64,000 nt of DNA from Pseudomonas sp. Irchel s3h14 (lineage in GTDB: Bacteria; Pseudomonadota; Gammaproteobacteria; Pseudomonadales; Pseudomonadaceae), in assembly GCF_900187425.1 (NCBI RefSeq), contig NZ_FYDJ01000001.1, positions 372,001 to 436,000 on the forward strand, given 5' to 3'. The position numbers and the translations under genes were made by a program. Below, in pieces: positions 7,826 to 19,075 of the stretch. Position 1 is the stretch's first letter; each line of letters begins with the position of its first letter. The notes under the pieces are model-generated. The model saw nothing but the letters and a program-made list of their open reading frames with translations, had not been told where the DNA came from and made no database searches.

Positions 7826-9724
7826 ATGACTGCCCCGTCCCGTTTCCTGGCCTGGCTGGTGTTGCCGTTGTTTGCCCTGTGCAGTTTCAACCTGCTGGCC
7901 GACACCGTGGAAGGCGCGCCACAAGCGCTGCATTTGCTTGATTACATCGGTGCGGATTACCCGGAAACGGTGCAAGCGGGCAAGGTCATTAATGAGTCCG
8001 AATACCAAGAGCAGCTGGAATTTATCAAGGCGCTGCAAGGCTTGATCGCCGCGATGCCGGCCAAACCGGAAAAAGCCGGGCTGGAGCAGGGCGTCAGCAC
8101 GCTGCGCAACGCGATCACTGCGCGTCAGGACGGCGCGGACGTCGGCCGTCAGGCACGGCAACTCGGCGCCAAGCTGGCGGTGACCTATGAAGTCAGCCAG
8201 GCGCCGATCATTACGCCGGATCCGACCCGTGGTGCGCCGTTGTACGCTCAGCATTGTTCGGTGTGCCACGGCGACGCGGGTGCCGGGGATGGCCCGGCAG
8301 GTGTCGGTCTGATGCCGCCACCGTCCAATCTGCGTGATGCGGCGCGGCTGGATCACCTGAGCCTCTACGCGATCTACAGTACCCTGGGCCTCGGTGTCGA
8401 AGGCACCGACATGCCGGCCTTCGCCGATCAACTGGATGATCGTCAGCGGTGGGACCTGGCGACCTACATCGCCAGCTTCAGCGCCGATCCGGCTGCTGCA
8501 AAATCCGAAAAGACCTACAACATCGCCGACCTGGCCCGTCAGACTCCCGCAGAAGTGCAGGTTGCCGAGGGGCCGCAAGCGGCGGCGACCTTCCGTGCGC
8601 AGCGGGCGCAACCGCCGCAGGTCAAGCGTGGTCCGGCGCAGTTGCTCGACTACACCGCCGCGACTCTGGACAAGAGCATCGCCGCGTACCGTGCCGGTGA
8701 TCACGATCAGGCTTATGACCTGTCGGTGGCGGCTTATCTGGAGGGCTTCGAACTGGTCGAAAGTTCTCTGGATAACGTCGACGCCAACGTGCGTAAAGAC
8801 ACTGAAAAATCGCTGATGGCTTACCGTCAGTCGTTGCAAGACGGTTTGCCGGTGGCTCAGGTCCAGCAGCGTCTGGACGCAGCCAAGGCCAAGTTGAAGG
8901 AATCCGCCGGCCTGCTGGGCAGCGATGGCCTGAGCTGGTCTCTGAGCTACATCTCCGGTTTGTTGATTCTGTTGCGCGAAGGTCTGGAAGCGATTCTGGT
9001 GTTGGCGGCAATCCTCGCGTTCCTGCGCAACACCGGCCAGCAATCGGCGGTGCGCAGCGTCAACGTCGGCTGGGGGCTGGCGCTGCTGGCGGGTCTGGCG
9101 ACCTGGGCGCTGGCGGCGTACGTGATCGATGTCAGCGGCTCGCAACGCGAATTGCTGGAAGGTGCGACGGCGTTGTTTGCCGCCGTCATGGTGCTCTGGC
9201 TCGGCGTGTGGATGCACGATCGTCGTCACGCAGCGGCCTGGCAGGATTACATCAAGAGCAGCCTGGTGGGCGGCGGTGGGCGTTTCGGGTTTGCGACGCT
9301 GGCATTCTTCTCGGTGTATCGCGAGCTGTTTGAAGTGATTTTGTTCTACGAGACCCTGTGGCTGCAGGCGGGTCCAGCGGGGCATAACGCGGTACTGGCG
9401 GGTGGCGCGACGGCATTGGTGTTGTTGGTCGGTCTGGCGTGGGTGATTCTGCGTGGCTCGGCGAAGCTGCCGCTGTCGTTGTTTTTCAGTATCAACGCCG
9501 GTCTGTTGTGTGCGTTGTCGGTGGTGTTTGCCGGGCATGGCGTGAAGGCGTTGCAGGAAGCCGGGATTTTCGGCACCCGGCCGGTGCCGTTCTTTGACTT
9601 CGACTGGCTGGGGATCCACGCTGATGCGTATTCGCTGAGTGCGCAGGCGGTGGCGATTATCGCGATCATCGTGCTGTATAGCCGTAGTCGGCTGGCTGAG
9701 AAGCGGCGGGTGCCGGTTTCCTGA
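7826..9724 (+). CDS. cytochrome c-FTR1 iron permease fusion
   Basis: This 632-residue membrane protein has a signal peptide and then a periplasmic mono-haem c-type domain. The haem motif is CSVCH at 144-148, and a Met ligand is likely in GTDMPAF. An alpha-helical linker follows, then an FTR1-type permease of about seven membrane segments. Both iron-binding RExxE motifs of the FTR1 family are present: REGLE (384-388) and RELFE (499-503). The fusion suggests coupling of ferrous iron oxidation or electron transfer to uptake, but whether the haem performs that step is inference. It is a single gene; a marginal Fur-like sequence overlaps the start. Confidence 0.88.
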   Translation: MTAPSRFLAWLVLPLFALCSFNLLADTVEGAPQALHLLDYIGADYPETVQAGKVINESEYQEQLEFIKALQGLIAAMPAKPEKAGLEQGVSTLRNAITARQDGADVGRQARQLGAKLAVTYEVSQAPIITPDPTRGAPLYAQHCSVCHGDAGAGDGPAGVGLMPPPSNLRDAARLDHLSLYAIYSTLGLGVEGTDMPAFADQLDDRQRWDLATYIASFSADPAAAKSEKTYNIADLARQTPAEVQVAEGPQAAATFRAQRAQPPQVKRGPAQLLDYTAATLDKSIAAYRAGDHDQAYDLSVAAYLEGFELVESSLDNVDANVRKDTEKSLMAYRQSLQDGLPVAQVQQRLDAAKAKLKESAGLLGSDGLSWSLSYISGLLILLREGLEAILVLAAILAFLRNTGQQSAVRSVNVGWGLALLAGLATWALAAYVIDVSGSQRELLEGATALFAAVMVLWLGVWMHDRRHAAAWQDYIKSSLVGGGGRFGFATLAFFSVYRELFEVILFYETLWLQAGPAGHNAVLAGGATALVLLVGLAWVILRGSAKLPLSLFFSINAGLLCALSVVFAGHGVKALQEAGIFGTRPVPFFDFDWLGIHADAYSLSAQAVAIIAIIVLYSRSRLAEKRRVPVS

Positions 9725-9751
9725 TCCGAGTGATCCTCAAGAGGTAAAAAC

Positions 9752-10207
9752 ATGCGTGTGTGGATCGATGCCGACGCCTGCCCTCGGGCGGCCAAGGATC
9801 TGGTGGTGAAGTTCGCCCTCAAGCGCCAGTTCGAAGTGGTGCTGGTGGCCGGACAGCCGCAAATCAAGCCGGGCTTGGCCCTGGTGAAGCTGATCGTGGT
9901 GCCAAGTGGTCCGGATGCCGCAGACGACTATCTGGTGGAATACGCGGTCCCCGGCGAATTGGTGATCTGCAGCGATGTGCCGCTTGCCGACCGTCTGGTG
10001 AAAAAGGGCGTTGCGGCGCTGGATCCGCGGGGCAAAGAGTTCGATGCGCAGAACATGGGCGATCGGTTGGCGGTGCGTAACCTGTTCACCGATTTGCGTG
10101 AACAGGGGCAGATGAGCGGCGGGCCAGCGCCATTTGGCGAGCGTGAGAAGCAGGCGTTTGCCAATGCGCTGGACCGGATCCTCACGCGGCTTTCCCGTTC
10201 ACACTGA
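9752..10207 (+). CDS. YaiI/YqxD family protein (DUF188)
   Basis: A soluble 151-residue protein beginning MRVWIDADACPRAAKDLV, with conserved Asp residues near the N-terminus (DADACP) and CSDVPLADRLVKKG in the middle. These features define the YaiI/YqxD family, which has a PIN-like fold. The role is unknown, possibly nuclease-related. Its stop codon forms the first bases of a family C repeat. Confidence 0.9.
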   Translation: MRVWIDADACPRAAKDLVVKFALKRQFEVVLVAGQPQIKPGLALVKLIVVPSGPDAADDYLVEYAVPGELVICSDVPLADRLVKKGVAALDPRGKEFDAQNMGDRLAVRNLFTDLREQGQMSGGPAPFGEREKQAFANALDRILTRLSRSH

Positions 10208-10318
10208 TCGTTCCCACGCTCTGCGTGGGAATGCCTCAACGGACGCTCCGCGTTCGGCTCTGGATTGGGACGCGGAGCGTCCCGGGCTGCATTCCCACGC
10301 AGAGCGTGGGAACGATCA
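10205..10318. repeat. family C palindromic repeat, full copy
   Basis: An inverted repeat of about 114 bases. Outer arms are TGATCGTTCCCACGCTCTGC and its complement; inner arms contain GACGCTCCGCGT and ACGCGGAGCGTC. It lies exactly between the convergent yaiI-type and elbB genes. It begins at the stop codon of the first and ends three bases before the stop of the second, and can form a long hairpin. Confidence 0.92.
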
Positions 10319-10321
10319 GGG

Positions 10322-10990
10322 TCAGGCGTCGTTTTCGTGGGTCAGTTCCAGAACGCGGTCGACCAGTTTGTTGATGCCGGACGCCGCTTCGCTGATCGAT
10401 TGCGCCAGCATGTAAGCCGGGGTGCATACCAGTTTGCGGGCCTTGTCTTCGACGATGTCGCTCACCGCGCAATCTTTGTGGGTGGCGCCCATCTTGTTCA
10501 TGGCGGCGGCAGTATCGGCGTCGTTGCCGATGGTGCAGGTCACGCCCGGTCCATAGATCTTCGCCGCGAGCGCCGGTGAGATGCAGATCAGCCCGACTGG
10601 TTTGCCGGCCTCGGCAAAGGCTTCAGCCAGCGCCAGGACTTCCGGTTGCACGGTGCAGCCGGCGCCTTCGACGGCGAAGTTCGACAGGTTCTTGGCCGCT
10701 CCGAAACCACCCGGAACAATCAGCGCATCGAAGTCTTCAACGTCCGCTTCACGAATATCCTTGATGTTGCCTCGGGCGATCCGCGCCGACTCCACCAGCA
10801 CGTTGCGCGACTCGGGCATTTCTTCGCCGGTCAGGTGATTGATCACATGCAATTGCGCGATGTTCGGTGCGAAACACTGCACCTGAGCCCCCCGCTGGTC
10901 CAGACGCAACAGGGTGATCACGCTTTCGTGGATCTCGGCGCCGTCGTACACGCCACAGCCGGATAGGATCACTGCAATTTTTTTGCTCAT
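10322..10990 (-). CDS. elbB: ElbB, isoprenoid biosynthesis-associated glyoxalase-like protein
   Basis: This 222-residue protein is a DJ-1/PfpI superfamily member. MSKKIAVILSGCGVYDGAEIHE at the start, ALIVPGGFGAAKNLS in the centre and the nucleophile elbow GLICISPALAAK are specific to ElbB. E. coli ElbB shows weak glyoxalase activity and was linked genetically to isoprenoid synthesis. The gene is monocistronic, convergent with the yaiI-type gene and divergent from the desaturase-like gene. Confidence 0.92.
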   Translation of the reverse strand: MSKKIAVILSGCGVYDGAEIHESVITLLRLDQRGAQVQCFAPNIAQLHVINHLTGEEMPESRNVLVESARIARGNIKDIREADVEDFDALIVPGGFGAAKNLSNFAVEGAGCTVQPEVLALAEAFAEAGKPVGLICISPALAAKIYGPGVTCTIGNDADTAAAMNKMGATHKDCAVSDIVEDKARKLVCTPAYMLAQSISEAASGINKLVDRVLELTHENDA

Positions 10991-11105
10991 GGGCTTTTCT
11001 CCAGATTCATGGCGTTAAATGTCCACTAATTTGTCACTCGTTGCCATAGGGTTAATTCGCGGCTACACCTAGGATCTGTCCTCAAGATTCCGATCAGGGC
11101 GCGTC

Positions 11106-12341
11106 ATGGACTTCATTCTGTATGCGGTGCCGTTTTTCTTTGTGCTGATTGCCGTCGAACTGCTGGCCGATCGTTGGCGCGGAGTGAGCAATTATCGCGT
11201 GGCTGACGCGATCAACAGCATGAGCACCGGCGTGCTGTCGACCACCACCGGCCTGCTGACCAAAGGCGTCGGCCTGGTGACGTATGCGTTTGCCCTCAAG
11301 CACCTGGCGCTGTTCGAACTCTCGGCTGACAGCGTTTGGGTCTGGGTTTTCGCCTTTGTGCTCTACGACTTCTGCTACTACTGGCTGCATCGCATGGGCC
11401 ACGAACGCAACATCCTCTGGGCGGCGCATTCGGTGCATCACCAGAGCGAGGACTACAACCTGTCCACGGCGCTGCGTCAGACCAGTACCGGCTTCCTGCT
11501 GAGCTGGATCTTCTACCTGCCGATGGCCGTGCTCGGCGTGCCGTTGCTGGTATTCATCAGCGTCGCCTCGCTGAACTTGCTGTACCAATTCTGGGTGCAT
11601 ACCAAACACATTCCCAAGCTCGGCTGGTTCGAGTGGTTCTTCGTCACGCCGTCCAATCATCGGGCTCACCATGCACAGAACGCTCTCTACATGGATCGCA
11701 ACTACGGCGGGGTGTTCATTATTTGGGACCGTCTATTTGGCTCGTTCCAGGAAGAGGACGAAAACGAACCGGTGATTTTCGGTGTCACCACGCCACTGGC
11801 GAGCTGGAATCCGTTGTGGGCGAACGTGCAGTTCTACGCACAGCTGTGGGATGACGCGCGGCGTGCGCAAAGCAAATGGGACAAGTTGCGCATCTGGTTC
11901 ATGCGCACCGGTTGGCGGCCGGCGGACGTGGCGGCCAAGTACCCGATGAACAAGCCAGACCTGAGTCAGTTCCGTAAATTCGAAGTGCCGCTGGACGGGC
12001 GTCAGCAGCTTTACGTCGTGTTGCAGTTCTGCGTCTACATCGCGCTGGGCAGCTACTTGATGAACCTGGAGCAGAGTTTGCCAACCGCCGCGCTGGTGCT
12101 CGGCTGGAGTGCCGTGGCGCTGGGTTTGTTTACGTTGGGCGTGGCCCTGGAGAATCGCCCGTGGGCGCTGAAGCTGGAGCTGCTGCGCCTGGCGTCGAAT
12201 GTGCCGCTGGTGTGGCTGGCACCGGTCGTTGGGCTATGGCCGGCCAGCGCGGTGGGCTGGGTCGGCCTGCTGAGTTATAGCCTGCTTAGCGGTATCGGTC
12301 TCTACTGCTGCAGAAACCGTTTCACTCGGCTGGCGTCTTAG
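11106..12341 (+). CDS. sterol desaturase/fatty acid hydroxylase family membrane protein
   Basis: A 411-residue membrane di-iron enzyme. Three histidine clusters of the family are present: HRMGH, then HSVHH, then HRAHH after NHR, with an extra VHTKH motif between. They lie between hydrophobic segments in the first 210 residues. The C-terminal third is a further membrane region without known motifs (YVVLQFCVYIALGSYL onward), giving a longer protein than the minimal hydroxylase. The substrate lipid is unknown. The 3' end overlaps the convergent dedA-type gene by 20 bases. Confidence 0.88.
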   Translation: MDFILYAVPFFFVLIAVELLADRWRGVSNYRVADAINSMSTGVLSTTTGLLTKGVGLVTYAFALKHLALFELSADSVWVWVFAFVLYDFCYYWLHRMGHERNILWAAHSVHHQSEDYNLSTALRQTSTGFLLSWIFYLPMAVLGVPLLVFISVASLNLLYQFWVHTKHIPKLGWFEWFFVTPSNHRAHHAQNALYMDRNYGGVFIIWDRLFGSFQEEDENEPVIFGVTTPLASWNPLWANVQFYAQLWDDARRAQSKWDKLRIWFMRTGWRPADVAAKYPMNKPDLSQFRKFEVPLDGRQQLYVVLQFCVYIALGSYLMNLEQSLPTAALVLGWSAVALGLFTLGVALENRPWALKLELLRLASNVPLVWLAPVVGLWPASAVGWVGLLSYSLLSGIGLYCCRNRFTRLAS

Positions 12342-12945
12342 TCTCGGCAGATTTGGCCAGTTCGGCCTGCTCGTCGGCGTAGATCTTCTTCGCCAGACGG
12401 GCGTTCTTGAGGCGTCGGCGCAACCACAGGCAAAAGCCCAGTATCAGCAGGGCGCCGAGCACCCACAGCTCGTACTTCTTGACGCTGCCGAGCATGCCTT
12501 CGAGCACCGCACCGAAGTGATACGCGGCGGCAGCCAGCGCGGCGGCCCAGATCGCGGCACCAATCCCGTTGAGCAGCAGATAACGTCCCGGCGGATAGCC
12601 CGACAGGCCGATCGCTACCGGCATCACCGTGCGCAGGCCATAGACAAAGCGGAAGCTCAGCACCCAAATGTCCGGGTGCCTGCGGATGTGTTCCAGAGCC
12701 CGGTCACCCATCAATTGCCAGCGCGGTTTGCGCGCCAGCAACTTGCGGCCGTGCTTGCGCCCCAGGAAATACCACAGCTGATCACCGGCATAACTGCCGA
12801 GGAACGCCACGATCATGACCAATTTGAGGTCCATGTATCCGCGGAACGCGAGGAAGCCTGCGAGCACCAGAATGGTTTCGCCTTCGAAAAACGTGCCGAG
12901 AAAGAGGGCGAAGTAGCCGAATTCCTGAAGAAATTGTTGGAGCAT
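12322..12945 (-). CDS. DedA family membrane protein
   Basis: A 207-residue DedA/VTT-domain protein. It shows the acidic GTFFEGET near residue 17, GDQLWYFLGRKHG and the conserved RFVYGLRTVMPVAIGLSGY, with hydrophobic segments near residues 9-33, 42-60, 110-150 and 160-180. DedA proteins are thought to flip polyprenyl phosphate or phospholipid carriers and need the conserved acidic and arginine residues, which are present. The C-terminus is a charged cytoplasmic tail. It overlaps the convergent gene at its 3' end. Confidence 0.9.
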   Translation of the reverse strand: MLQQFLQEFGYFALFLGTFFEGETILVLAGFLAFRGYMDLKLVMIVAFLGSYAGDQLWYFLGRKHGRKLLARKPRWQLMGDRALEHIRRHPDIWVLSFRFVYGLRTVMPVAIGLSGYPPGRYLLLNGIGAAIWAAALAAAAYHFGAVLEGMLGSVKKYELWVLGALLILGFCLWLRRRLKNARLAKKIYADEQAELAKSAETKTPAE

Positions 12946-13063
12946 TGTCTGGATGCTGGCGAAATGAACGCGCAGCCTAACCCTTCGGGAACATTCATGA
13001 AAGTGTCCAAATGTGTCTCGACGTGAACATTTCCTACAAGGACAATGGAATGCGGCTACGTGA

Positions 13064-14167
<1,104 letters not shown>

Positions 14168-14185
14168 CCCTCCCAGGAACATTCG

Positions 14186-16408
14186 ATGAATACCGAAGTA
14201 CTCACTGAAGTTGCCGTAAAAGATGCTCAACCTGTGGTGGAGCAAATCGCTGAAATCCCGCCGGAACTGGAGCCTGCTCCACCCGCTGTGGTGGCCGAGC
14301 CCGCAATAACGGCACCAGCGATTGCCATTCCCGGCCTGGATGACAGCAGCCTGTACATCCATCGCGAGCTCTCGCAACTGCAGTTCAACATCCGCGTACT
14401 GGAGCAGGCGCTGGATGAGTCCTACCCGTTGCTGGAGCGGCTGAAGTTTCTGCTGATCTTCTCCAGCAACCTGGACGAGTTCTTCGAGATTCGTGTGGCC
14501 GGCCTGAAGAAGCAGATCACCTTCGCCCGTGAACAGGCTGGCGCCGATGGCCTGCAACCGCACCAGGCCCTGGCCCGCATCAGCGAACTGGTGCACGGTC
14601 ACGTCGACCGCCAGTACGCGATCCTCAACGACATTCTGTTGCCGGAACTGGAGAAACATCAGGTCCGCTTCATCCGCCGGCGTCACTGGACCACCAAGAT
14701 CAAAACCTGGGTGCGCCGCTATTTCCGCGACGAGATCGCGCCGATCATTACCCCGATCGGCCTCGACCCGACGCACCCGTTCCCGTTGCTGGTGAACAAG
14801 AGCCTGAACTTCATCGTCGAGCTCGAAGGTATCGATGCCTTCGGCCGCGATTCCGGTCTGGCGATCATCCCGGCGCCACGTCTGCTGCCGCGCGTCATCA
14901 AGTTGCCGGAAGAAGTGGGCGGCGCTGGCGACAACTACGTGTTCCTGTCGTCGATGATCCACGCTCACGCCGATGACCTGTTCCAGGGCATGAAGGTCAA
15001 GGGCTGCTACCAGTTCCGTCTGACCCGAAACGCCGACCTCGCCGTCGACACCGAAGATGTAGAAGACCTGGCCCGCGCCCTGCGCGGCGAGTTGTTCTCC
15101 CGTCGCTACGGTGACGCGGTGCGCCTGGAAGTCGCCGACACGTGCCCGAAACACCTGTCCGACTACTTGCTCAAACAGTTCAATCTGCACGAGACCGAGC
15201 TGTATCAGGTCAACGGTCCGGTCAACCTGACCCGCCTGTTCAGCATCACCGGTCTGGACAGTCAGCGAGCGCTGCAATACACGCCGTTCACCCCTCAGAT
15301 CCCGAAACTGCTGCAAAACAGCGAGAACATCTTCAGTGTGATCAGCAAGCAGGACATCCTGTTGCTGCACCCGTTCGAGTCCTTCACTCCGGTGGTCGAC
15401 CTGCTGCGCCAGGCTGCCAAGGACCCGCATGTATTGGCGGTCCGTCAGACCCTATACCGCTCCGGCGCCAACTCGGAAATCGTCGATGCGCTGGTCGATG
15501 CGGCGCGTAACGGCAAGGAAGTCACTGCGGTGATCGAGTTGCGTGCGCGGTTCGACGAAGAGTCCAACCTGCAACTGGCCAGCCGTCTGCAAGCGGCCGG
15601 TGCGGTGGTGATCTATGGCGTGGTCGGCTTCAAGACCCACGCCAAAATGATGCTGATTTTGCGTCGCGAGGCCGGCGAGATTGTCCGTTACGCCCACTTG
15701 GGGACCGGCAACTACCACGCGGCCAACGCACGTCTGTACACCGACTACAGCTTGCTGACCTCGGATGACGCCTTGTGCGAAGACGTTGGCAAACTGTTCA
15801 GCCAGCTGATCGGCATGGGTAAAACCCTGCGCATGAAGAAGCTGCTGCACGCGCCGTTCACGTTGAAGAAGGGCATGCTCGACATGATTGCCCGGGAGAC
15901 CCAGTTCGCCCTCGACGGCAAACCGGCGCACATCATCGCCAAGTTCAACTCGCTGACCGATCCGAAGATCATCCGCGCGCTGTACAAGGCCAGTCAGTCC
16001 GGGGTGCGTATCGATCTGGTGGTGCGCGGCATGTGTTGCTTGCGTCCGGGCATCGCCGGCGTCTCGCACAACATCCACGTGCGCTCGATCATCGGGCGTT
16101 TCCTGGAGCACACCCGAGTGTTCTATTTCCTCAATGGCGGCGAAGAGCAGATGTTCCTGTCCAGTGCCGACTGGATGGAGCGCAACCTCGACAAGCGCGT
16201 CGAGACTTGCTTCCCGGTCGAGGGCAAGAAGCTGATCATGCGGGTCAAGAAAGAGCTGGAGCTGTATCTCACCGATAACACTCACAGCTGGAGCCTGCAG
16301 GCGGACGGCCGTTACATCCGCAACACGCCGACCGGCAACCAGAATCCGCGCAGCGCCCAGGCAACACTGCTGGAACGTTTGGGCAGCCCGATTCTGGCTG
16401 TTCGTTAA
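14186..16408 (+). CDS. ppk1: polyphosphate kinase 1
   Basis: Reversibly polymerises ATP gamma-phosphate into inorganic polyphosphate. The protein has 740 residues, slightly longer than E. coli PPK because of an Ala/Pro/Glu-rich N-terminal extension (about residues 1-48). The PPK head begins at [12 protein letters not shown], followed by [16 protein letters not shown]. The catalytic histidine region is [20 protein letters not shown], and [11 protein letters not shown] precedes it. It sits downstream of hemB and converges with ppx, which degrades its product. Confidence 0.97.
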   Translation: MNTEVLTEVAVKDAQPVVEQIAEIPPELEPAPPAVVAEPAITAPAIAIPGLDDSSLYIHRELSQLQFNIRVLEQALDESYPLLERLKFLLIFSSNLDEFFEIRVAGLKKQITFAREQAGADGLQPHQALARISELVHGHVDRQYAILNDILLPELEKHQVRFIRRRHWTTKIKTWVRRYFRDEIAPIITPIGLDPTHPFPLLVNKSLNFIVELEGIDAFGRDSGLAIIPAPRLLPRVIKLPEEVGGAGDNYVFLSSMIHAHADDLFQGMKVKGCYQFRLTRNADLAVDTEDVEDLARALRGELFSRRYGDAVRLEVADTCPKHLSDYLLKQFNLHETELYQVNGPVNLTRLFSITGLDSQRALQYTPFTPQIPKLLQNSENIFSVISKQDILLLHPFESFTPVVDLLRQAAKDPHVLAVRQTLYRSGANSEIVDALVDAARNGKEVTAVIELRARFDEESNLQLASRLQAAGAVVIYGVVGFKTHAKMMLILRREAGEIVRYAHLGTGNYHAANARLYTDYSLLTSDDALCEDVGKLFSQLIGMGKTLRMKKLLHAPFTLKKGMLDMIARETQFALDGKPAHIIAKFNSLTDPKIIRALYKASQSGVRIDLVVRGMCCLRPGIAGVSHNIHVRSIIGRFLEHTRVFYFLNGGEEQMFLSSADWMERNLDKRVETCFPVEGKKLIMRVKKELELYLTDNTHSWSLQADGRYIRNTPTGNQNPRSAQATLLERLGSPILAVR

Positions 16409-16426
16409 CGCGCAAGTCGGGTAATA

Positions 16427-16457
16427 AAAAATGGCGATCCCTGCGGATCGCCATTTT
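16427..16457. terminator. intrinsic terminator after ppk1
   Basis: The stem GGCGATCC/GGATCGCC with loop CTGC is preceded by an A-run and followed by a T-run. It terminates ppk1 and could work in both directions. Confidence 0.9.
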
Positions 16458-16475
16458 TGTTTTCACCGCCGTCCC

Positions 16476-16593
16476 CTGTAGGAGCACAGCTTGCTGGCGA
16501 TGGCGTCCGCGAGATCGCCATCGCCAGCAAGCTGTGCTCCTACAGCGATGGCGTCCGTGAGATCGCCATCGCCGGCAAGCCGTGCTCCTACAG
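16476..16593. repeat. REP triplet, family B
   Basis: Three arms of a GTAGGAGCACAGCTTGCTGG-type element are joined by GCGATGGCGTCCGCGAGATCG spacers. The first and second face each other and the third repeats the second with small changes. Family B differs in core sequence from the family A REP. It lies between the convergent ppk1 and ppx genes. Confidence 0.88.
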
Positions 16594-16602
16594 GACCGTG
16601 TT

Positions 16603-18105
16603 TCAGCGAACGTTAAGCACGAAGCCGACGCGGGTCAGCCATTCCGCTTCCAGACCGAAGTCGGCCTGGGTCAGCTGGTTTTCGTCCAGCCAGTTTTCCG
16701 GGAATAACACATCCAGGCTGTCGCCATTGGCCTGCAGCACAACCTGAGGCATTTCCTGGGTGCCGCGGATGTGATGAAACAGGATCGCAAAGCGCAGCAG
16801 CACGCACAGGCGAATCAGCTTGATGCCTTCGTCGCCAAAATCGGCAAACCTGTCCCGGGGAATATTACGGCGGTGCCCACGTACCAGCAGTGCGAGCATC
16901 AGCTGGTCTTCGCGGGAGAACCCGGCCAGGTCCGAATGCTCGATCAGGTAGGAGCCGTGCTTGTGATACTGATAGTGGGCAATGTCCAGGCCCACTTCAT
17001 GGACCTTGGCCGCCCAGCCGAGCAATTCGCGCCAGACGCCGTCATCCAGATCCCAATCTTCGGCGACTTGATCGAAGGCATGCAACGCCTTGCGTTCAAC
17101 CCGCGCCGCTTGTTCCAGATCGACGTGATAACGCTCCATCAACGAGCTGAGGGTGCGCTCACGGACGTCTTCGTGATGATGACGGCCCAACAGATCATAG
17201 AGCACGCCTTCACGCAGGGCGCCTTCACAGTGGTCCATACGTTGCAGCTCGAGGGAGTCGAAGATCGCTTCGAGGATCGCCAGGCCCGCCGGGAAAATCG
17301 CCCGGCGGTCAGGCTTGATGCCTTCGAAGTCAATCTTCTCGACGTCGCCAAGTTTGATCAGCTTGCGCTTGAGCCAGGCCAGGCCTTGGGCGTTGACTTC
17401 GCCCGTGCCATGACCACCGGCCTTCAGCGCCAGGCCGATGGCGCGGATGGTGCCCGAGGAGCCGATGGCTTCATCCCAGGTCAGGCGGTGCAGGGCGTGT
17501 TCGATGCTCATGATCTCCAGCCGCGCCGCGGTGTACGCCTGGGCGTAGCGGGCCGGGGTGATCTTGCCGTCCTTGAAATAGCGCTGGGTGTAGCTGACGC
17601 AGCCCATTTGCAGGCTTTCGCGCAGCAGCGGTTCGAAGCGCTGGCCGATGATGAATTCGGTACTGCCGCCGCCGATGTCGGCCACCAGGCGTTTGCCCGG
17701 GGTGTCGGCGAGGGTGTGGGACACCCCGAGGTAGATCAGGCGCGCTTCTTCACGGCCAGAGATGACTTCCACCGGGTGGCCGAGAATTTCTTCGGCGCGG
17801 TGGATAAATTCGGCGCGGTTGCGCGCTTCACGCAAGGCGTTGGTGCCGACGATCCGCACGGCGCCGGTCGGCATGCCGCTGATCAGTTGGGCGAAACGCT
17901 TCAGGCAATCGAGCCCGCGTTGCATGGATTCTTCACTGAGCTGACGCTCATCGTCGATGCCGGCGGCCAGCTGAACCTTCTCCCCGAGTCGTTCGAGAAT
18001 ACGGATTTCGCCGTTCTGGGCCTTGGCCACGACCATGTGAAAGCTGTTGGAGCCCAGGTCGATTGCGGCGATCAGGGACAGATTCTTGGCTTGGGATTGC
18101 GGCAT
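16603..18105 (-). CDS. ppx: exopolyphosphatase
   Basis: A 500-residue enzyme that releases phosphate from polyphosphate ends, probably with pppGpp phosphatase activity as in the family. The ASKHA fold signatures are [16 protein letters not shown] at the N-terminus and [14 protein letters not shown] near residue 145. An HD-like helical C-terminal domain contains [21 protein letters not shown]. The start [10 protein letters not shown] (18103-18105) is preferred; the open frame continues 49 codons upstream into non-coding-like sequence. It converges with ppk1 across a terminator and REP cluster. Confidence 0.95.
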   Translation of the reverse strand: MPQSQAKNLSLIAAIDLGSNSFHMVVAKAQNGEIRILERLGEKVQLAAGIDDERQLSEESMQRGLDCLKRFAQLISGMPTGAVRIVGTNALREARNRAEFIHRAEEILGHPVEVISGREEARLIYLGVSHTLADTPGKRLVADIGGGSTEFIIGQRFEPLLRESLQMGCVSYTQRYFKDGKITPARYAQAYTAARLEIMSIEHALHRLTWDEAIGSSGTIRAIGLALKAGGHGTGEVNAQGLAWLKRKLIKLGDVEKIDFEGIKPDRRAIFPAGLAILEAIFDSLELQRMDHCEGALREGVLYDLLGRHHHEDVRERTLSSLMERYHVDLEQAARVERKALHAFDQVAEDWDLDDGVWRELLGWAAKVHEVGLDIAHYQYHKHGSYLIEHSDLAGFSREDQLMLALLVRGHRRNIPRDRFADFGDEGIKLIRLCVLLRFAILFHHIRGTQEMPQVVLQANGDSLDVLFPENWLDENQLTQADFGLEAEWLTRVGFVLNVR

Positions 18106-18229
18106 GGTCAGGGGTCTCGGTCGATAACCTCGACATCGTGCCACGATCAAACGCTGCCGCCAACGCGCAGGAGCTGCCAAAGGCTGCGATCTTTCAGCGC
18201 GGGGTACCTGCGCCGCGGCTGATGGCCTC

Positions 18230-18310
18230 TTCGCGAGCAAGCCCGCTCCCACATTTAACCGAGTCCCTCAGCAGAACACGGTCAACTGTGGGAGCGGGCT
18301 TGCTCGCGAA
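18230..18310. repeat. REP doublet, family A
   Basis: An inverted pair of GAGCAAGCCCGCTCCCACA-type arms is spaced by about 32 bases, between the start of ppx and the end of the ABC ATPase gene. It is the same family as at 3614-3706. Confidence 0.9.
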
Positions 18311-18337
18311 GGCGGTCTTACAGGCGCTTAAACCTCT

Positions 18338-19075
18338 TCAGCCTGCCGCTTCGACGGTGCCGATGAAATTCGCAAGCTCCGCCGTTTGCGGATTCGCGAA
18401 CAGAATCTTCGGATCCCCGACTTCATGCACCTTGCCCTGATGCATGAACACCAACTTATCCCCAACCTCCCGGGCAAAACGCATCTCATGGGTGACCATA
18501 ATCAACGTCATCCCTTCCTTGGCCAGTTGCCGGACCACGCTCAGCACTTCATTGACCAATTCCGGGTCCAGCGCCGAGGTAATCTCATCGCACAGCAAGA
18601 CCTTCGGCGACATCGCCAGCGCCCGGGCAATCGCCACCCGCTGTTGCTGCCCACCAGACAATCGATCCGGGAAGGCATCGAATTTTTCCCCCAGCCCGAC
18701 CCGCTCCAACATCTCCCGCGCCAGTTCGGCCGCTTTGGCTTTCGGCACTTTCTGCACCACCTGCGGCGCGAGCATCACGTTCTCGCCGACCGTCAGGTGC
18801 GGGAACAGGTTGAACTGCTGAAACACCATCCCGACTTTCTGTCGCAAGCTGCGCAGATCGGCACGGGCGGCGTCGAGGTATTCGCCGTCGACTTCGATCA
18901 CGCCGTCGTTGATCGATTCCAGACCATTGAGGGTGCGTAGCAAGGTGGATTTTCCCGAGCCGCTGCGGCCGATGATCGCCACGACCTGGCCTTCCTCGAC
19001 GCTGAGGTCGATGCCTTTGAGCACGTGGTGGTCGCCGTAATATTTATGCAGGGCCGAGATTCTAAGCAGAGGCAT
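18338..19075 (-). CDS. polar amino acid ABC transporter ATPase
   Basis: A 245-residue ABC ATPase of the GlnQ/HisP type. Walker A is GRSGSGKST, the Q-loop region is GMVFQQFNLFPHLT, the signature is LSGGQQQRVAIARAL, Walker B is VLLCDEITSALDP and the switch histidine lies in VTHEMRF. The Walker B has the PAAT-family variant D-E-I-T-S-A. The ATG at 19075 overlaps the end of the permease gene by 14 bases. It is the last gene of a four-gene importer operon (binding protein, two permeases, ATPase). Confidence 0.93.
   Translation of the reverse strand: MPLLRISALHKYYGDHHVLKGIDLSVEEGQVVAIIGRSGSGKSTLLRTLNGLESINDGVIEVDGEYLDAARADLRSLRQKVGMVFQQFNLFPHLTVGENVMLAPQVVQKVPKAKAAELAREMLERVGLGEKFDAFPDRLSGGQQQRVAIARALAMSPKVLLCDEITSALDPELVNEVLSVVRQLAKEGMTLIMVTHEMRFAREVGDKLVFMHQGKVHEVGDPKILFANPQTAELANFIGTVEAAG

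Noticed and set aside
7807..7830. Fur-box-like sequence at the start of the FTR1 gene
   Set aside because: Only about 10 of 19 positions match the consensus by eye, near background for AT-rich starts; not enough to call a site.
7820..9619. 599-residue open frame antisense to the FTR1 fusion
   Set aside because: Arg/Gln/His-rich composition typical of antisense frames in GC-rich DNA, while the plus strand has clear haem and RExxE motifs.
16771..18222. 483-residue frame antisense to ppx
   Set aside because: It mirrors the ppx codon pattern; no domains, and ppx is certain.
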